20,092 nucleotides of DNA from DASTOB01 sp035720425 (GTDB taxonomy: Bacteria > Chloroflexota > Limnocylindria > Limnocylindrales > CSP1-4), in the NCBI GenBank assembly GCA_035720425.1, contig DASTOB010000058.1, positions 1-20,092 on the forward strand, in the 5' to 3' direction. The position numbers and the translations under genes were made by a program. Below the pieces are notes generated by a model. It was not told where the DNA came from. It worked only from the letters and a program-made list of their open reading frames with translations, and ran no database searches. How positions within the stretch are numbered: the first letter of the stretch is position 1; each line of letters starts with the position of its first letter. Of the stretch, positions 7,329-17,087 are shown in pieces.

Positions 7329-8195
7329 ATGCCGGTCGCCCCCGAGCACCCCCTCGTCTCTGTCGACGCGCTTGCTCGCCGCCTCGACGCGCCGGACGTT
7401 CGGATCGTCGATTGCCGCTGGTATCTGGGCCGGCCCGGCGCCGGGCGGGAGGCCTATCTCGCGGGACACATCCCGGGCGCGATCCACCTCGACCTCGACG
7501 CCGACCTGTCGGCGCCGGAGGGACCCGGCCGGCACCCGCTCCCGGACCCGGCGACGTTCGCCGCCCACCTCGCCACGCGAGGCATCGGGCGCGACCACGA
7601 AGTGGTCGGCTACGACGACGCGGGTGGCTGGGTCGCCGCGCGGCTGTGGTGGATGCTCGACAATCTGGGGCATCCGCGGGTTCGCGTCCTCGACGGCGGC
7701 TGGGGCGCCTGGCTCGCGGCGGGGCACCCGACGACGGCCGACGAGCCGGCCCTCCGGTCGGCTGCAAGGTGGACGCCGACCGCGGGCTGGACGCGGACGG
7801 TCGATCGGGCGTCGCTGAAGCCTCGCCTCGGTTCGGTCGTCCTGCTCGACGCACGCGCCGCGCCGCGCTATCGCGGTGAGGTGGAGCCGATCGACCCGGT
7901 TGCCGGCCACATCCCGACGGCGATCAACGCGCCGATCGACGGGAACCTTGGCCCGGACGGCCGATTCCTCCCGCCGGCCGAGCTCGCGGCGCGTTTCCGG
8001 GCCCTCGGAGCCGACCCGGCGACGACCGAGGTCGTGACGTCGTGCGGCAGCGGCACGTCGGCCTGCCATCACGCCCTCGCGATGCGGGTCGCCGGCCTCG
8101 CCGACCCAACCCTGTACGTGGGCTCGTACTCCGACTGGAGCCGGGCGGGAGAGCCGGTGGCGACAGGCGCGGAGCCCGGTACACCCGTGCGCTGA
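7329..8195 (+). CDS. Two-domain rhodanese, 3-mercaptopyruvate sulfurtransferase-like
   Basis: 288 residues with two rhodanese domains. The N-terminal domain has VDCRWYLG, AYLAGHIPGAIHLDLD and RVLDGGWGAW; its loop is degenerate (GYDDAGG). The C-terminal domain has DARAAPRYRGE, AGHIPTAINAP and the active loop CGSGTSA with catalytic Cys239. The CGSG loop is characteristic of 3-mercaptopyruvate sulfurtransferases, which act on cysteine-derived mercaptopyruvate. It is a distant paralogue of the minus-strand sulfurtransferase at 5864-6754, from which it differs in the active loop. Start ATG 7329 matches the family N-terminus; the frame is open further upstream but only as antisense to the kinase. 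It is followed 48 nt later by pepN on the same strand. Confidence 0.93.
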   Translation: MPVAPEHPLVSVDALARRLDAPDVRIVDCRWYLGRPGAGREAYLAGHIPGAIHLDLDADLSAPEGPGRHPLPDPATFAAHLATRGIGRDHEVVGYDDAGGWVAARLWWMLDNLGHPRVRVLDGGWGAWLAAGHPTTADEPALRSAARWTPTAGWTRTVDRASLKPRLGSVVLLDARAAPRYRGEVEPIDPVAGHIPTAINAPIDGNLGPDGRFLPPAELAARFRALGADPATTEVVTSCGSGTSACHHALAMRVAGLADPTLYVGSYSDWSRAGEPVATGAEPGTPVR

Positions 8196-8209
8196 GCGCG
8201 CCGGACCGA

Positions 8210-8215
8210 TACGCT
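8210..8215 (+). promoter_or_regulatory. Putative -10 TACGCT before pepN
   Basis: GATACGCT lies 28 nt before ATG 8244, leaving room for a short leader that carries the purine-rich Shine-Dalgarno at 8231-8240. No clear -35 was seen, and read-through from the sulfurtransferase gene is also possible. Confidence 0.3.
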
Positions 8216-8243
8216 GCGCCCGAGCACAGGGGGGAGGAGGCCG

Positions 8244-10781
8244 ATGAGCGAACTGAACCGGATCGAGGCGGCCGAGCGGGCACGCCTCATCCGCGTCCAC
8301 GGGTACGAGGTCGACCTCGATCTGACCCGCGGAGCGGAGCGATTCGGCTCCACGGCGCGGATCCGGTTCTCGTGCTCGGAGCCGGGCGCGGCCACGTTCG
8401 TCGACCTGACGATGCCCGCCGTCGCGTCGGTCACCCTCAACGGTCGGCCCATCGATCGGTCGGCCATCGCGGAGCGGCGGGTGTGGCTGGCCGGGCTCGA
8501 CGCCGAGAACGAGCTCGTCGTCGTCGCCGAGGGGGCGTACTCCCGCACGGGCGAGGGCCTCCATCGGTTCGTCGACCCGGCCGACGGCGAGGTTTACACG
8601 TGGTCCGAGGCCGTCCTGTTCAACGCGAACCGGATCTTCGCCTGCTTCGACCAGCCGGATCTCAAGGCGCCGCTCCGGCTTCGTGTGCGTGCGCCCGAGG
8701 GCTGGACGGTGCTGTCCAACGGTGCCGGCATCCGGACCGGGCCGACGGATTGGGAGTTCTCCGAGACGCCGCCGCTCGCGACGTACTTCATGGTCGTCGT
8801 CGCCGGTGCGTATCACTCGGTGTACTCGACCCATGGGCAGATCCCGCTCGGCGTCCACTGCCGCCGGTCGCTCGCGCCGTACCTCGAGGCGGACGAGCTG
8901 TTCGGCCACACGCGCGAGTCATTCGACTTCTACGACGGCATCTTCGGGGTGCCGTACGCGTATGGGAAGTACGACCAGGTGTTCGTCCCCGAGTTCAACG
9001 CCGGAGCGATGGAAAACCCCGGCTGCGTCACGTTCACCGACAAGTTCCTCTACCGATCGCGGGTGACCGACGCGTCGCGTCAGTCACGGGCCGAGACGAT
9101 CGCCCACGAACTCGCCCACATGTGGTTCGGCGACCTCGTGACCATGCAGTGGTGGGACGACCTCTGGCTCAACGAGTCGTTCGCCGAGTACATGGGCACG
9201 CTCACCCTGGCCGAGGCGACGCGGTTCCGGTCGGCCTGGACGACGTTCTGCGCGACGACCAAGGCGTGGGGCTACCGCCAGGACCAGCTGCCGTCGACCC
9301 ACCCGATCGCCGCCGATGCGCCCGACACCGAGACAGCGCAGCTGAACTTCGACGGCATCTCGTACGCGAAGGGCGCCGGCGTGCTCAAGCAGCTCGTCGC
9401 GTGGGTGGGCTTCGAGCCCTTCCTCGCCGGCCTTCGTGCGTACATCGCCGAGCACGCTCACGGCAACACGACGCTCGCCGACCTCCTCCTCGCGCTCGAG
9501 CGATCGAGCGGCCGCGACCTCCGCGCGTGGAGTCGGGAGTGGCTCGAGACCGCGGGGGTGAACGTCCTGCGGCCGGAGCCGACGGTCGGGCCGGATGGCC
9601 GCTACGCCTCGGTCGACGTCGTCCAGACCGCCACGGAGGACCACCCGACGCTGCGCTCGCACCGGATCGCGATCGGCCTGTACGACCGGGCCGGCGCGCG
9701 ACTCGTCCGGCGCGACCGGCTCGAACTGGACGTCGTCGGCGCACGGACACGCGTGCCTGCGCTCGTCGGGGTGCCGGCGCCGGATCTCCTGCTCCTCAAC
9801 GACGACGACCTGACGTGGGCGAAGATCCGGCTCGACGATCGTTCGCTGCGGACCACGCTCGACGGGTGGCTCTGCCGGATCGACGATCCGTTACCGCGAG
9901 CGCTGCTGTGGGCGGCGACGTGGGACATGGTCCGCGACGCGGAGCTTGCGCCGGGCGACTACCTCGCCCTCGTGTTCGAGTCCATCGCCCCGGAGCGCGA
10001 GATCTCGCTCGTCCAGGACATCCTCAATCGGGCTCGCCTGGCGATCGACGTCTACGGGCGGCCGGATGCCCGCGAGGCTCGGCTCGTCGCACTTGCCGCG
10101 CGCTGCCTCGAGCTGCTCGACGAGGCCGAGCCGGGCGGCGATCTCCAGCTCGCCTACGCCCGTGCCTATGCCGGCGCCGTGGCCCGGTCGGCCGATGTCT
10201 CGCGGGTGACTGGGTGGCTCGACGGAGCCGGGGTCCCGGAGGGACTTGCGGTCGACACGGAGCTGCGCTGGCTCATCGTCCGGCGGCTGGCGGCGATCGG
10301 CGCGTTCGGAGTGGCCGAGATCGCGGCAGAGCACGCACGCGACCAGACGTCGAGCGGCGCGGAGTGGGCGGCGACGGCACGCGCGTCGCTGCCGATGTCT
10401 GCTGCGAAGAGCGAGGCGTGGGAGGCGATCCTCACCGACGGTTCGCTCTCGAACAACCTCGTCCGAGCCGCCATCCGCGGGTTCTGGCAACCGGACCAGG
10501 AGTCGCTCTGGGCGCCGTACGTGGCGCGCTACTTCGGAGCGCTAAGGGACGTCTGGCGGACCAGGACACCGATCATGGCCGAGGAGATCACCGAGGGCAT
10601 GTTCCCGTCGGTCGCGGTCTCGGCCGATACCGTCCGCCTGGCCGATGACGCCCTTGCCGGCGACATCGTGCCCGGCGCGCGACGCCTGCTCGTCGAGGGC
10701 CGGGCTGATCTCGAGCGCGCCCTGCGCACCCGGGCGGCCGATGGTGAGCCGACGGTGAGCGGCCGCCATGCTGCGGAGTAG
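8244..10781 (+). CDS. pepN: Aminopeptidase N, M1 family zinc metallopeptidase
   Basis: 845 residues, the usual length for actinobacterial-type PepN, a cytoplasmic enzyme that removes N-terminal residues from peptides. The exopeptidase motif GAMEN is at 254-258. The zinc site HELAH (288-292) is followed 18 residues after the second His by Glu311 in LWLNESFAEY; Glu289 is the general base. The transition-state tyrosine is Tyr374 in DGISYAKGAG. The N-terminal part (YEVDLDLTRG...) is the beta-rich M1 saddle domain and about 530-845 is the helical ERAP1-like C-terminal domain. No signal peptide is present. ATG 8244 has a strong purine-rich Shine-Dalgarno (GGGGAGGAGG). A plus-strand frame of 868 codons at 8042-10648 overlaps it but has an arginine-rich, meaningless composition. 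Confidence 0.97.
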   Translation: MSELNRIEAAERARLIRVHGYEVDLDLTRGAERFGSTARIRFSCSEPGAATFVDLTMPAVASVTLNGRPIDRSAIAERRVWLAGLDAENELVVVAEGAYSRTGEGLHRFVDPADGEVYTWSEAVLFNANRIFACFDQPDLKAPLRLRVRAPEGWTVLSNGAGIRTGPTDWEFSETPPLATYFMVVVAGAYHSVYSTHGQIPLGVHCRRSLAPYLEADELFGHTRESFDFYDGIFGVPYAYGKYDQVFVPEFNAGAMENPGCVTFTDKFLYRSRVTDASRQSRAETIAHELAHMWFGDLVTMQWWDDLWLNESFAEYMGTLTLAEATRFRSAWTTFCATTKAWGYRQDQLPSTHPIAADAPDTETAQLNFDGISYAKGAGVLKQLVAWVGFEPFLAGLRAYIAEHAHGNTTLADLLLALERSSGRDLRAWSREWLETAGVNVLRPEPTVGPDGRYASVDVVQTATEDHPTLRSHRIAIGLYDRAGARLVRRDRLELDVVGARTRVPALVGVPAPDLLLLNDDDLTWAKIRLDDRSLRTTLDGWLCRIDDPLPRALLWAATWDMVRDAELAPGDYLALVFESIAPEREISLVQDILNRARLAIDVYGRPDAREARLVALAARCLELLDEAEPGGDLQLAYARAYAGAVARSADVSRVTGWLDGAGVPEGLAVDTELRWLIVRRLAAIGAFGVAEIAAEHARDQTSSGAEWAATARASLPMSAAKSEAWEAILTDGSLSNNLVRAAIRGFWQPDQESLWAPYVARYFGALRDVWRTRTPIMAEEITEGMFPSVAVSADTVRLADDALAGDIVPGARRLLVEGRADLERALRTRAADGEPTVSGRHAAE

Positions 10782-10836
10782 CCGCCGCTAAGCGCCGGAT
10801 ACGTCCCCGCGAAGATGCGCGTGCGATCCTGCCGGA

Positions 10837-10853
10837 CGGCGTCGGCGACGCCG
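10837..10853 (+). terminator. Hairpin downstream of pepN
   Basis: CGGCGTC (10837-10843) and GACGCCG (10847-10853) form a 7-bp stem with a GGC loop, 56 nt after the pepN stop. There is no T tract, so the terminator role is tentative. Confidence 0.3.
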
Positions 10854-10865
10854 CGCGACGTGAGA

Positions 10866-10922
10866 TCCACCCATCGCTGCGTGCCCGCCGCGCACCGTGG
10901 GGTCCACCCATCGCTGCGTGCC
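10866..10922. repeat. Two direct copies of a 20-bp sequence, 37 bp apart
   Basis: TCCACCCATCGCTGCGTGCC occurs identically at 10866-10885 and 10903-10922 in the noncoding stretch between pepN and the ArsR-like gene. The 37-bp period is about 3.5 helical turns. It may be a regulator binding site or a short tandem duplication. Confidence 0.85.
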
Positions 10923-10934
10923 GGATTCACGATC

Positions 10935-10952
10935 GTTCCGAGCATGCGGAAC
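10935..10952. promoter_or_regulatory. Inverted repeat, possible ArsR-like operator
   Basis: GTTCCG (10935-10940) and CGGAAC (10947-10952) are separated by 6 nt. The repeat ends 21 nt before the GTG start of the ArsR-like gene and just before a TTTGAT that could serve as -10, a position suited to autorepression. The role is inferred from position. Confidence 0.4.
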
Positions 10953-10972
10953 TTTGATCAGAAAGGACCGAG

Positions 10973-11305
10973 GTGGCCATGCCCAAGCGAAACGGAGCCG
11001 GAATCGATCTTCTCGCCGATCCGATCCGCCGTCAGATCATCGGTCTTCTTGCCGTCCGACCCCGTCGGCCGTCGTCGCTCGCGGCCGAGATCGGTCGCAG
11101 CCGGCCCGCCACGTCGCGCCAGCTTCGGCTGCTCGGCAAGGCCGGACTGGTCGTGTCGATGGCGTCGCCGATCGACGGACGAGTCATCCTCTACCGAATC
11201 AATCCGACGCATCAGGGAGCGATCACCGCATGGCTCGTCGGCACCGACGTCGGTGCGCCGTATCGGATGCAGATGACCGACAGCGGCCGGATCGAGGTCG
11301 GGTGA
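10973..11305 (+). CDS. ArsR-like winged-helix transcriptional regulator
   Basis: 110 residues (108 if the start is ATG 10979). The core is a winged helix-turn-helix: LLADPIRRQIIGLLAVRPRR, then PSSLAAEIGRSRPATSRQLR as the recognition region, KAGLV, and a wing with DGRVILYRINP. This is the usual ArsR layout (DPIRRQIL...L...LLGKAGLV). I see no cysteine metal-binding site anywhere in it, so it is not a classical metal sensor. The C-terminal 25 residues (GTDVGAPYRMQMTDSGRIEVG) are not family-typical. AAAGGA at 10962-10967 is 5 nt before GTG 10973 and 11 nt before ATG 10979. It is preceded by a 20-bp direct repeat and an inverted repeat that may be its operators. The target is unknown; the next gene is convergent. 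Confidence 0.8.
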   Translation: MAMPKRNGAGIDLLADPIRRQIIGLLAVRPRRPSSLAAEIGRSRPATSRQLRLLGKAGLVVSMASPIDGRVILYRINPTHQGAITAWLVGTDVGAPYRMQMTDSGRIEVG

Positions 11306-11380
11306 CGGTCCCGCCGGCAGACCAGGCGACCCGGCGCCGACGGCGCGCCCGGCTGGCGGCGGGGGCGAATCTGTCGGTAA

Positions 11381-11396
11381 TTCCGCTTGAGCGGAA
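11381..11396. terminator. Hairpin in the arsR-rpoD convergent gap
   Basis: TTCCGC-TTGA-GCGGAA is a perfect 6-bp stem with a 4-nt loop, 75 nt beyond the ArsR-like stop. It stands out in an otherwise GC-rich gap and may end the arsR transcript. There is no T tract. Confidence 0.35.
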
Positions 11397-11466
11397 CCAT
11401 CTGAAAACGGGCGCGCAGGAACACCGGGCGGCCGGGGCGGCCGGGTGACGCGGCGCCCGCGGCGGA

Positions 11467-11508
11467 GGCGAAGTGGCGCACGCGAAGTGGCGCACGCGAA
11501 GTGGCGCC
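11467..11508. repeat. Three tandem copies of a 14-bp unit
   Basis: GCGAAGTGGCGCAC is repeated head to tail at 11467-11480 and 11481-11494, then once more with one change (ending CCC) at 11495-11508. The array is in the 270-bp noncoding gap downstream of both the ArsR-like gene and rpoD. No reading frame uses it. Confidence 0.9.
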
Positions 11509-11520
11509 CGCGACACGCGG
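11506..11520. other. Small hairpin abutting the 14-bp repeats
   Basis: CCCGCG-ACA-CGCGGG is a 6-bp stem with a 3-nt loop at the end of the tandem array. It could form in either transcript; function unknown. Confidence 0.4.
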
Positions 11521-11550
11521 GTGGAACCCCGCCGCAGCGGATGTGGCGAC

Positions 11551-11571
11551 GCGCGGGGGCGAGCCCCGCGC
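11551..11571 (-). terminator. Terminator-like hairpin after rpoD
   Basis: GCGCGGGG (11551-11558) and CCCCGCGC (11564-11571) form an 8-bp all-GC stem with a 5-nt loop, starting 4 nt after the rpoD stop codon on the minus strand. No T tract follows. Confidence 0.5.
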
Positions 11572-11575
11572 CGTC

Positions 11576-13300
<1,725 letters not shown>

Positions 13301-13353
13301 GTCTCTCCTCTACCTGAGGTGTGGGGTTCGAGTTCGGTGCTGTTGGCGGGTGG

Positions 13354-15288
13354 TCATGAGGGTTTGCCGACGAGGGGGCGGGCGAGCAGGCGCGATTGCT
13401 CGCGCCGGCGGTCGAGCGAGCGTCGGCGCTCCTCGCCGAGGCGCACCTCGCGGAGCAGTCGGTCGATGGCGGCCGTGTCACCGGCTCGTTCGGCCTCGGC
13501 GAGCTCCGCCGTGTTGAACGACGTCTGTGCCTCGATCCGGTCCGCCTCCAGATCGAGGACGAAGTTCGTGACCGCGATCCGGATCCGTTCCGGCGGCGTC
13601 GCGCGCCAGTCCGGCAGCGGCTTGGCGTAGAGCGCGAGGGCCAGGGCCCGTGTCTCCTCGTCGAGCCCGGCCAGGAGCGCGTCACGATCGAACGGCGGGT
13701 GGACGCCGGCGTCGTTCGGTGCCCGCTGGAGCACGATCGCCCGGTACAGCTCACGGGCGACGGTCGACGGCAGCAGGTCCGGGCCGAGTTCGTCGACGAC
13801 GGCGAGCTGCTCCTCCGGGACGAGCAGGAGCAGCCGGAGCAGCTCTTGCTCCACCGGCGTGATGGCGCGGAGGATCTCGCCGATCGGCAGCGCGTCCGGC
13901 GAGGACGTGACCGCGTCCGCCGTGATCCGGGATGCGTCGGACGCTCGCTCTGGGCCGCCGCGGTCGCGCCGGTGGAGCACCTCGAGGAGCACTCGCTCCT
14001 CCACCCCGGACACCTGCCGCACCCGCTGGAGGTACGCGTCGCGCATGACGGCGTTCGGGACGGCCCGGATGGTCGGGATGAGCGCGTCGACGAAGCGGGC
14101 CTTGCCGCCCGCGGACCGGAGATCGTGCTGCGTCGCGTACGTGTCGATGAGGTAGTCGACGATCGGCTGGGCCGTACGGACCTCCTCGCGCCAGCGATCC
14201 GGCTCGTCGCGCAGCACCTCGTCCGGGTCCTTGCCGTCCGGCAGCCGGACGACCTTGACCTCGTCGAGCTCGATGGCGGACTCGGTCGCCGCGAGCTGTC
14301 GGATGAGCCCCTCGAGGGCCTGCACGCCGACCGTGCCGGCCTTCTCGCCGGCCGCGTCGACGTCATAGGCGAGCGCGATCCGCTTCGCGTAGCGCGTGAG
14401 CAGGGCGACCTGTCCGGGGGTGAGCGCGGTGCCGAGCGAAGCGACGACGTTCTCGTGGCCGGCCTGGTGGGCCATGAGCGCGTCCGTGTAACCCTCGACG
14501 ATGACCGCCTGGCCGGACTTGCGGACGGGCCCCTTCGCCTTGTCGATCAGGTAGAGCGAGCGGCTCTTGTCGAACAGCGGCGTCGCCGGGGAGTTGAGGT
14601 ACTTCGGGCCTCGCGTGCCATCGTCGCCTTCCTGCCCGAGGATCCGGCCGCCGAGACCCGTCGGAGACCCGTTCTGGTCACGGATGGGGAAGATGACCCG
14701 CTCGCGAAACTTGTCGTACGCCCCGTCGCCACGCTGGCGTGGGCTCGTCAGACCCACCTCGGCGAGCTCGTCCGGCCGGACCTGGCGCCGGTCGCGGAGG
14801 TTCCGGATGAGCGTGTCCCAGCCGCCTGGCGCCCAGCCGAGCTGGTACGTCTCGATCGTCGCGTCGGTGAATCCGCGGCCGCGGAGGTAGTCGAGCGCCG
14901 GCTGGCCGACCTTCGATCCGACCAGGACCGCGTGGTAGAAGGCGATCGCCGCTTCCAGGACTTCACGCAATCGCGCCTTGCGCGCGTCGTCACGGCGGGA
15001 TCGCTCGTCGAGCTCGACGCCGGCCTTGCCGGCCAGCTGCTTGAGCGCCTCCGGAAACGGCACGCCGTCGCGCTGCATGACGAAGCTGAACACGTCGCCG
15101 CCCAGCCCACATCCGAAGCAATGCCACGAGTCGCGCGCCGGGGTGACGACGAACGACGGCGTCTTCTCGCCGTGGAACGGGCACAGGCCCTTGAAGGTCG
15201 TTCCGGCCTTCTTCAGCTGAACGGTCTCGCCGACCACGTCGACGATGTTCAGCCGACTCTTCACCTCGGCCGCAACACCGACCGCCAA
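13354..15288 (-). CDS. dnaG: DNA primase
   Basis: 644 residues; makes RNA primers for lagging-strand synthesis with the DnaB helicase. The N-terminal CHC2 zinc finger has Cys36 and His39 (CPFHGEKTPSF) and Cys57 and Cys60 (CFGCG). The primase core includes RVIFPIRD and KYLNSPATPLFDKS. The Toprim metal site has Glu265 in VIVEGYTDALM and Asp309/Asp311 in AYDVDAAG. The C-terminal third (about 430-644) is the helical helicase-binding part and is poorly conserved. The start is TTG 15288, chosen because GGAGG lies 6 nt upstream and the protein then begins with the expected VAAEVKSRLNIVDVVG; an upstream ATG at 15346 is in another frame. It is the first gene of the classical dnaG-rpoD arrangement. Confidence 0.97.
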   Translation of the reverse strand: MAVGVAAEVKSRLNIVDVVGETVQLKKAGTTFKGLCPFHGEKTPSFVVTPARDSWHCFGCGLGGDVFSFVMQRDGVPFPEALKQLAGKAGVELDERSRRDDARKARLREVLEAAIAFYHAVLVGSKVGQPALDYLRGRGFTDATIETYQLGWAPGGWDTLIRNLRDRRQVRPDELAEVGLTSPRQRGDGAYDKFRERVIFPIRDQNGSPTGLGGRILGQEGDDGTRGPKYLNSPATPLFDKSRSLYLIDKAKGPVRKSGQAVIVEGYTDALMAHQAGHENVVASLGTALTPGQVALLTRYAKRIALAYDVDAAGEKAGTVGVQALEGLIRQLAATESAIELDEVKVVRLPDGKDPDEVLRDEPDRWREEVRTAQPIVDYLIDTYATQHDLRSAGGKARFVDALIPTIRAVPNAVMRDAYLQRVRQVSGVEERVLLEVLHRRDRGGPERASDASRITADAVTSSPDALPIGEILRAITPVEQELLRLLLLVPEEQLAVVDELGPDLLPSTVARELYRAIVLQRAPNDAGVHPPFDRDALLAGLDEETRALALALYAKPLPDWRATPPERIRIAVTNFVLDLEADRIEAQTSFNTAELAEAERAGDTAAIDRLLREVRLGEERRRSLDRRREQSRLLARPLVGKPS

Positions 15289-15337
15289 ACGCTGCCTCCG
15301 CCATCCGGCCCCGATTCCGCGCCGGACATGACTGCAG

Positions 15338-15358
15338 GCGTGTCAAGTCTTGACACGC
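15338..15358. promoter_or_regulatory. Perfect palindrome, likely operator at the dnaG promoter
   Basis: The 10-nt arms GCGTGTCAAG and CTTGACACGC flank a single T, giving an exact 21-bp inverted repeat. It begins about 6 nt downstream of the predicted dnaG transcription start, a typical repressor position. It contains TGTCAA and TTGACA half-sites that recur at 15393-15411. Confidence 0.6.
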
Positions 15359-15370
15359 CGTCCGAACGGT

Positions 15371-15399
15371 ATTCTACGCCTCCCAGGGCCCCTTGACAA
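15371..15399 (-). promoter_or_regulatory. Sigma-70 promoter for dnaG-rpoD
   Basis: Read on the minus strand: -35 TTGTCA (15399-15394), a 17-bp spacer, and -10 TAGAAT (15376-15371). Each box differs from consensus at one position. The predicted start near 15364 leaves a leader of about 75 nt to the TTG start of dnaG. Confidence 0.7.
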
Positions 15400-15411
15400 G
15401 CCCCGTGTCAA
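15393..15411. promoter_or_regulatory. Second inverted repeat TTGACA-N7-TGTCAA, overlapping the dnaG -35
   Basis: TTGACA (15393-15398) and TGTCAA (15406-15411) repeat the half-sites of the palindrome at 15338-15358. Corresponding TTGACA half-sites are 43 bp apart, close to four helical turns, so one regulator could bind both sites on the same face of the DNA (inference). Confidence 0.45.
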
Positions 15412-15464
15412 TACCCAGGTGGAGTATCCGGCATCGGCGGGGCCATCGGGCGAGTCCGATCCGC

Positions 15465-15470
15465 TATCCT
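15465..15470 (+). promoter_or_regulatory. Putative -10 TATCCT before the hybrid kinase
   Basis: TATCCT ends 8 nt before GTG 15479, again fitting leaderless initiation. No matching -35 was seen; a TTGACA at 15393-15398 is too far upstream to pair with it. Confidence 0.3.
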
Positions 15471-15478
15471 CGCCGCCA

Positions 15479-17062
<1,584 letters not shown>

Positions 17063-17087
17063 CGCCCGCGCGTCGCGCGCACGCCCG

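Noticed and set aside
6636..8195. Plus-strand 519-codon frame
   Set aside because: Only the part from ATG 7329 matches rhodanese; the first part is antisense to the kinase.
6762..8909. Single minus-strand frame of 715 codons
   Set aside because: Only the last 178 codons are the kinase. The upstream part is antisense to the mercaptopyruvate sulfurtransferase and the start of pepN and shows no protein features.
8042..10648. Plus-strand 868-codon frame, longer than pepN itself
   Set aside because: It overlaps pepN in another frame, is Arg/Pro/Gly-rich and lacks motifs, while pepN has the complete M1 zinc site.
11467..11508. Tandem 14-bp repeats considered as a CRISPR array
   Set aside because: The units are contiguous with no spacers, only three copies exist and no cas gene is present.
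15338..15358. Palindrome considered as a CIRCE/HrcA or LexA site
   Set aside because: The sequence does not match the TTAGCACTC-N9-GAGTGCTAA element or the GAAC-N4-GTTC LexA box, so no regulator name was assigned.
15350..15375. Plus-strand TTGACA (15350-15355) with TATTCT (15370-15375) as a promoter for the hybrid kinase
   Set aside because: The spacer is only 14 bp, too short for a sigma-70 promoter; the opposite-strand pair with a 17-bp spacer is much better.
13396..15396. Plus-strand 666-codon frame opposite dnaG
   Set aside because: It is antisense to a primase with complete zinc and Toprim motifs.
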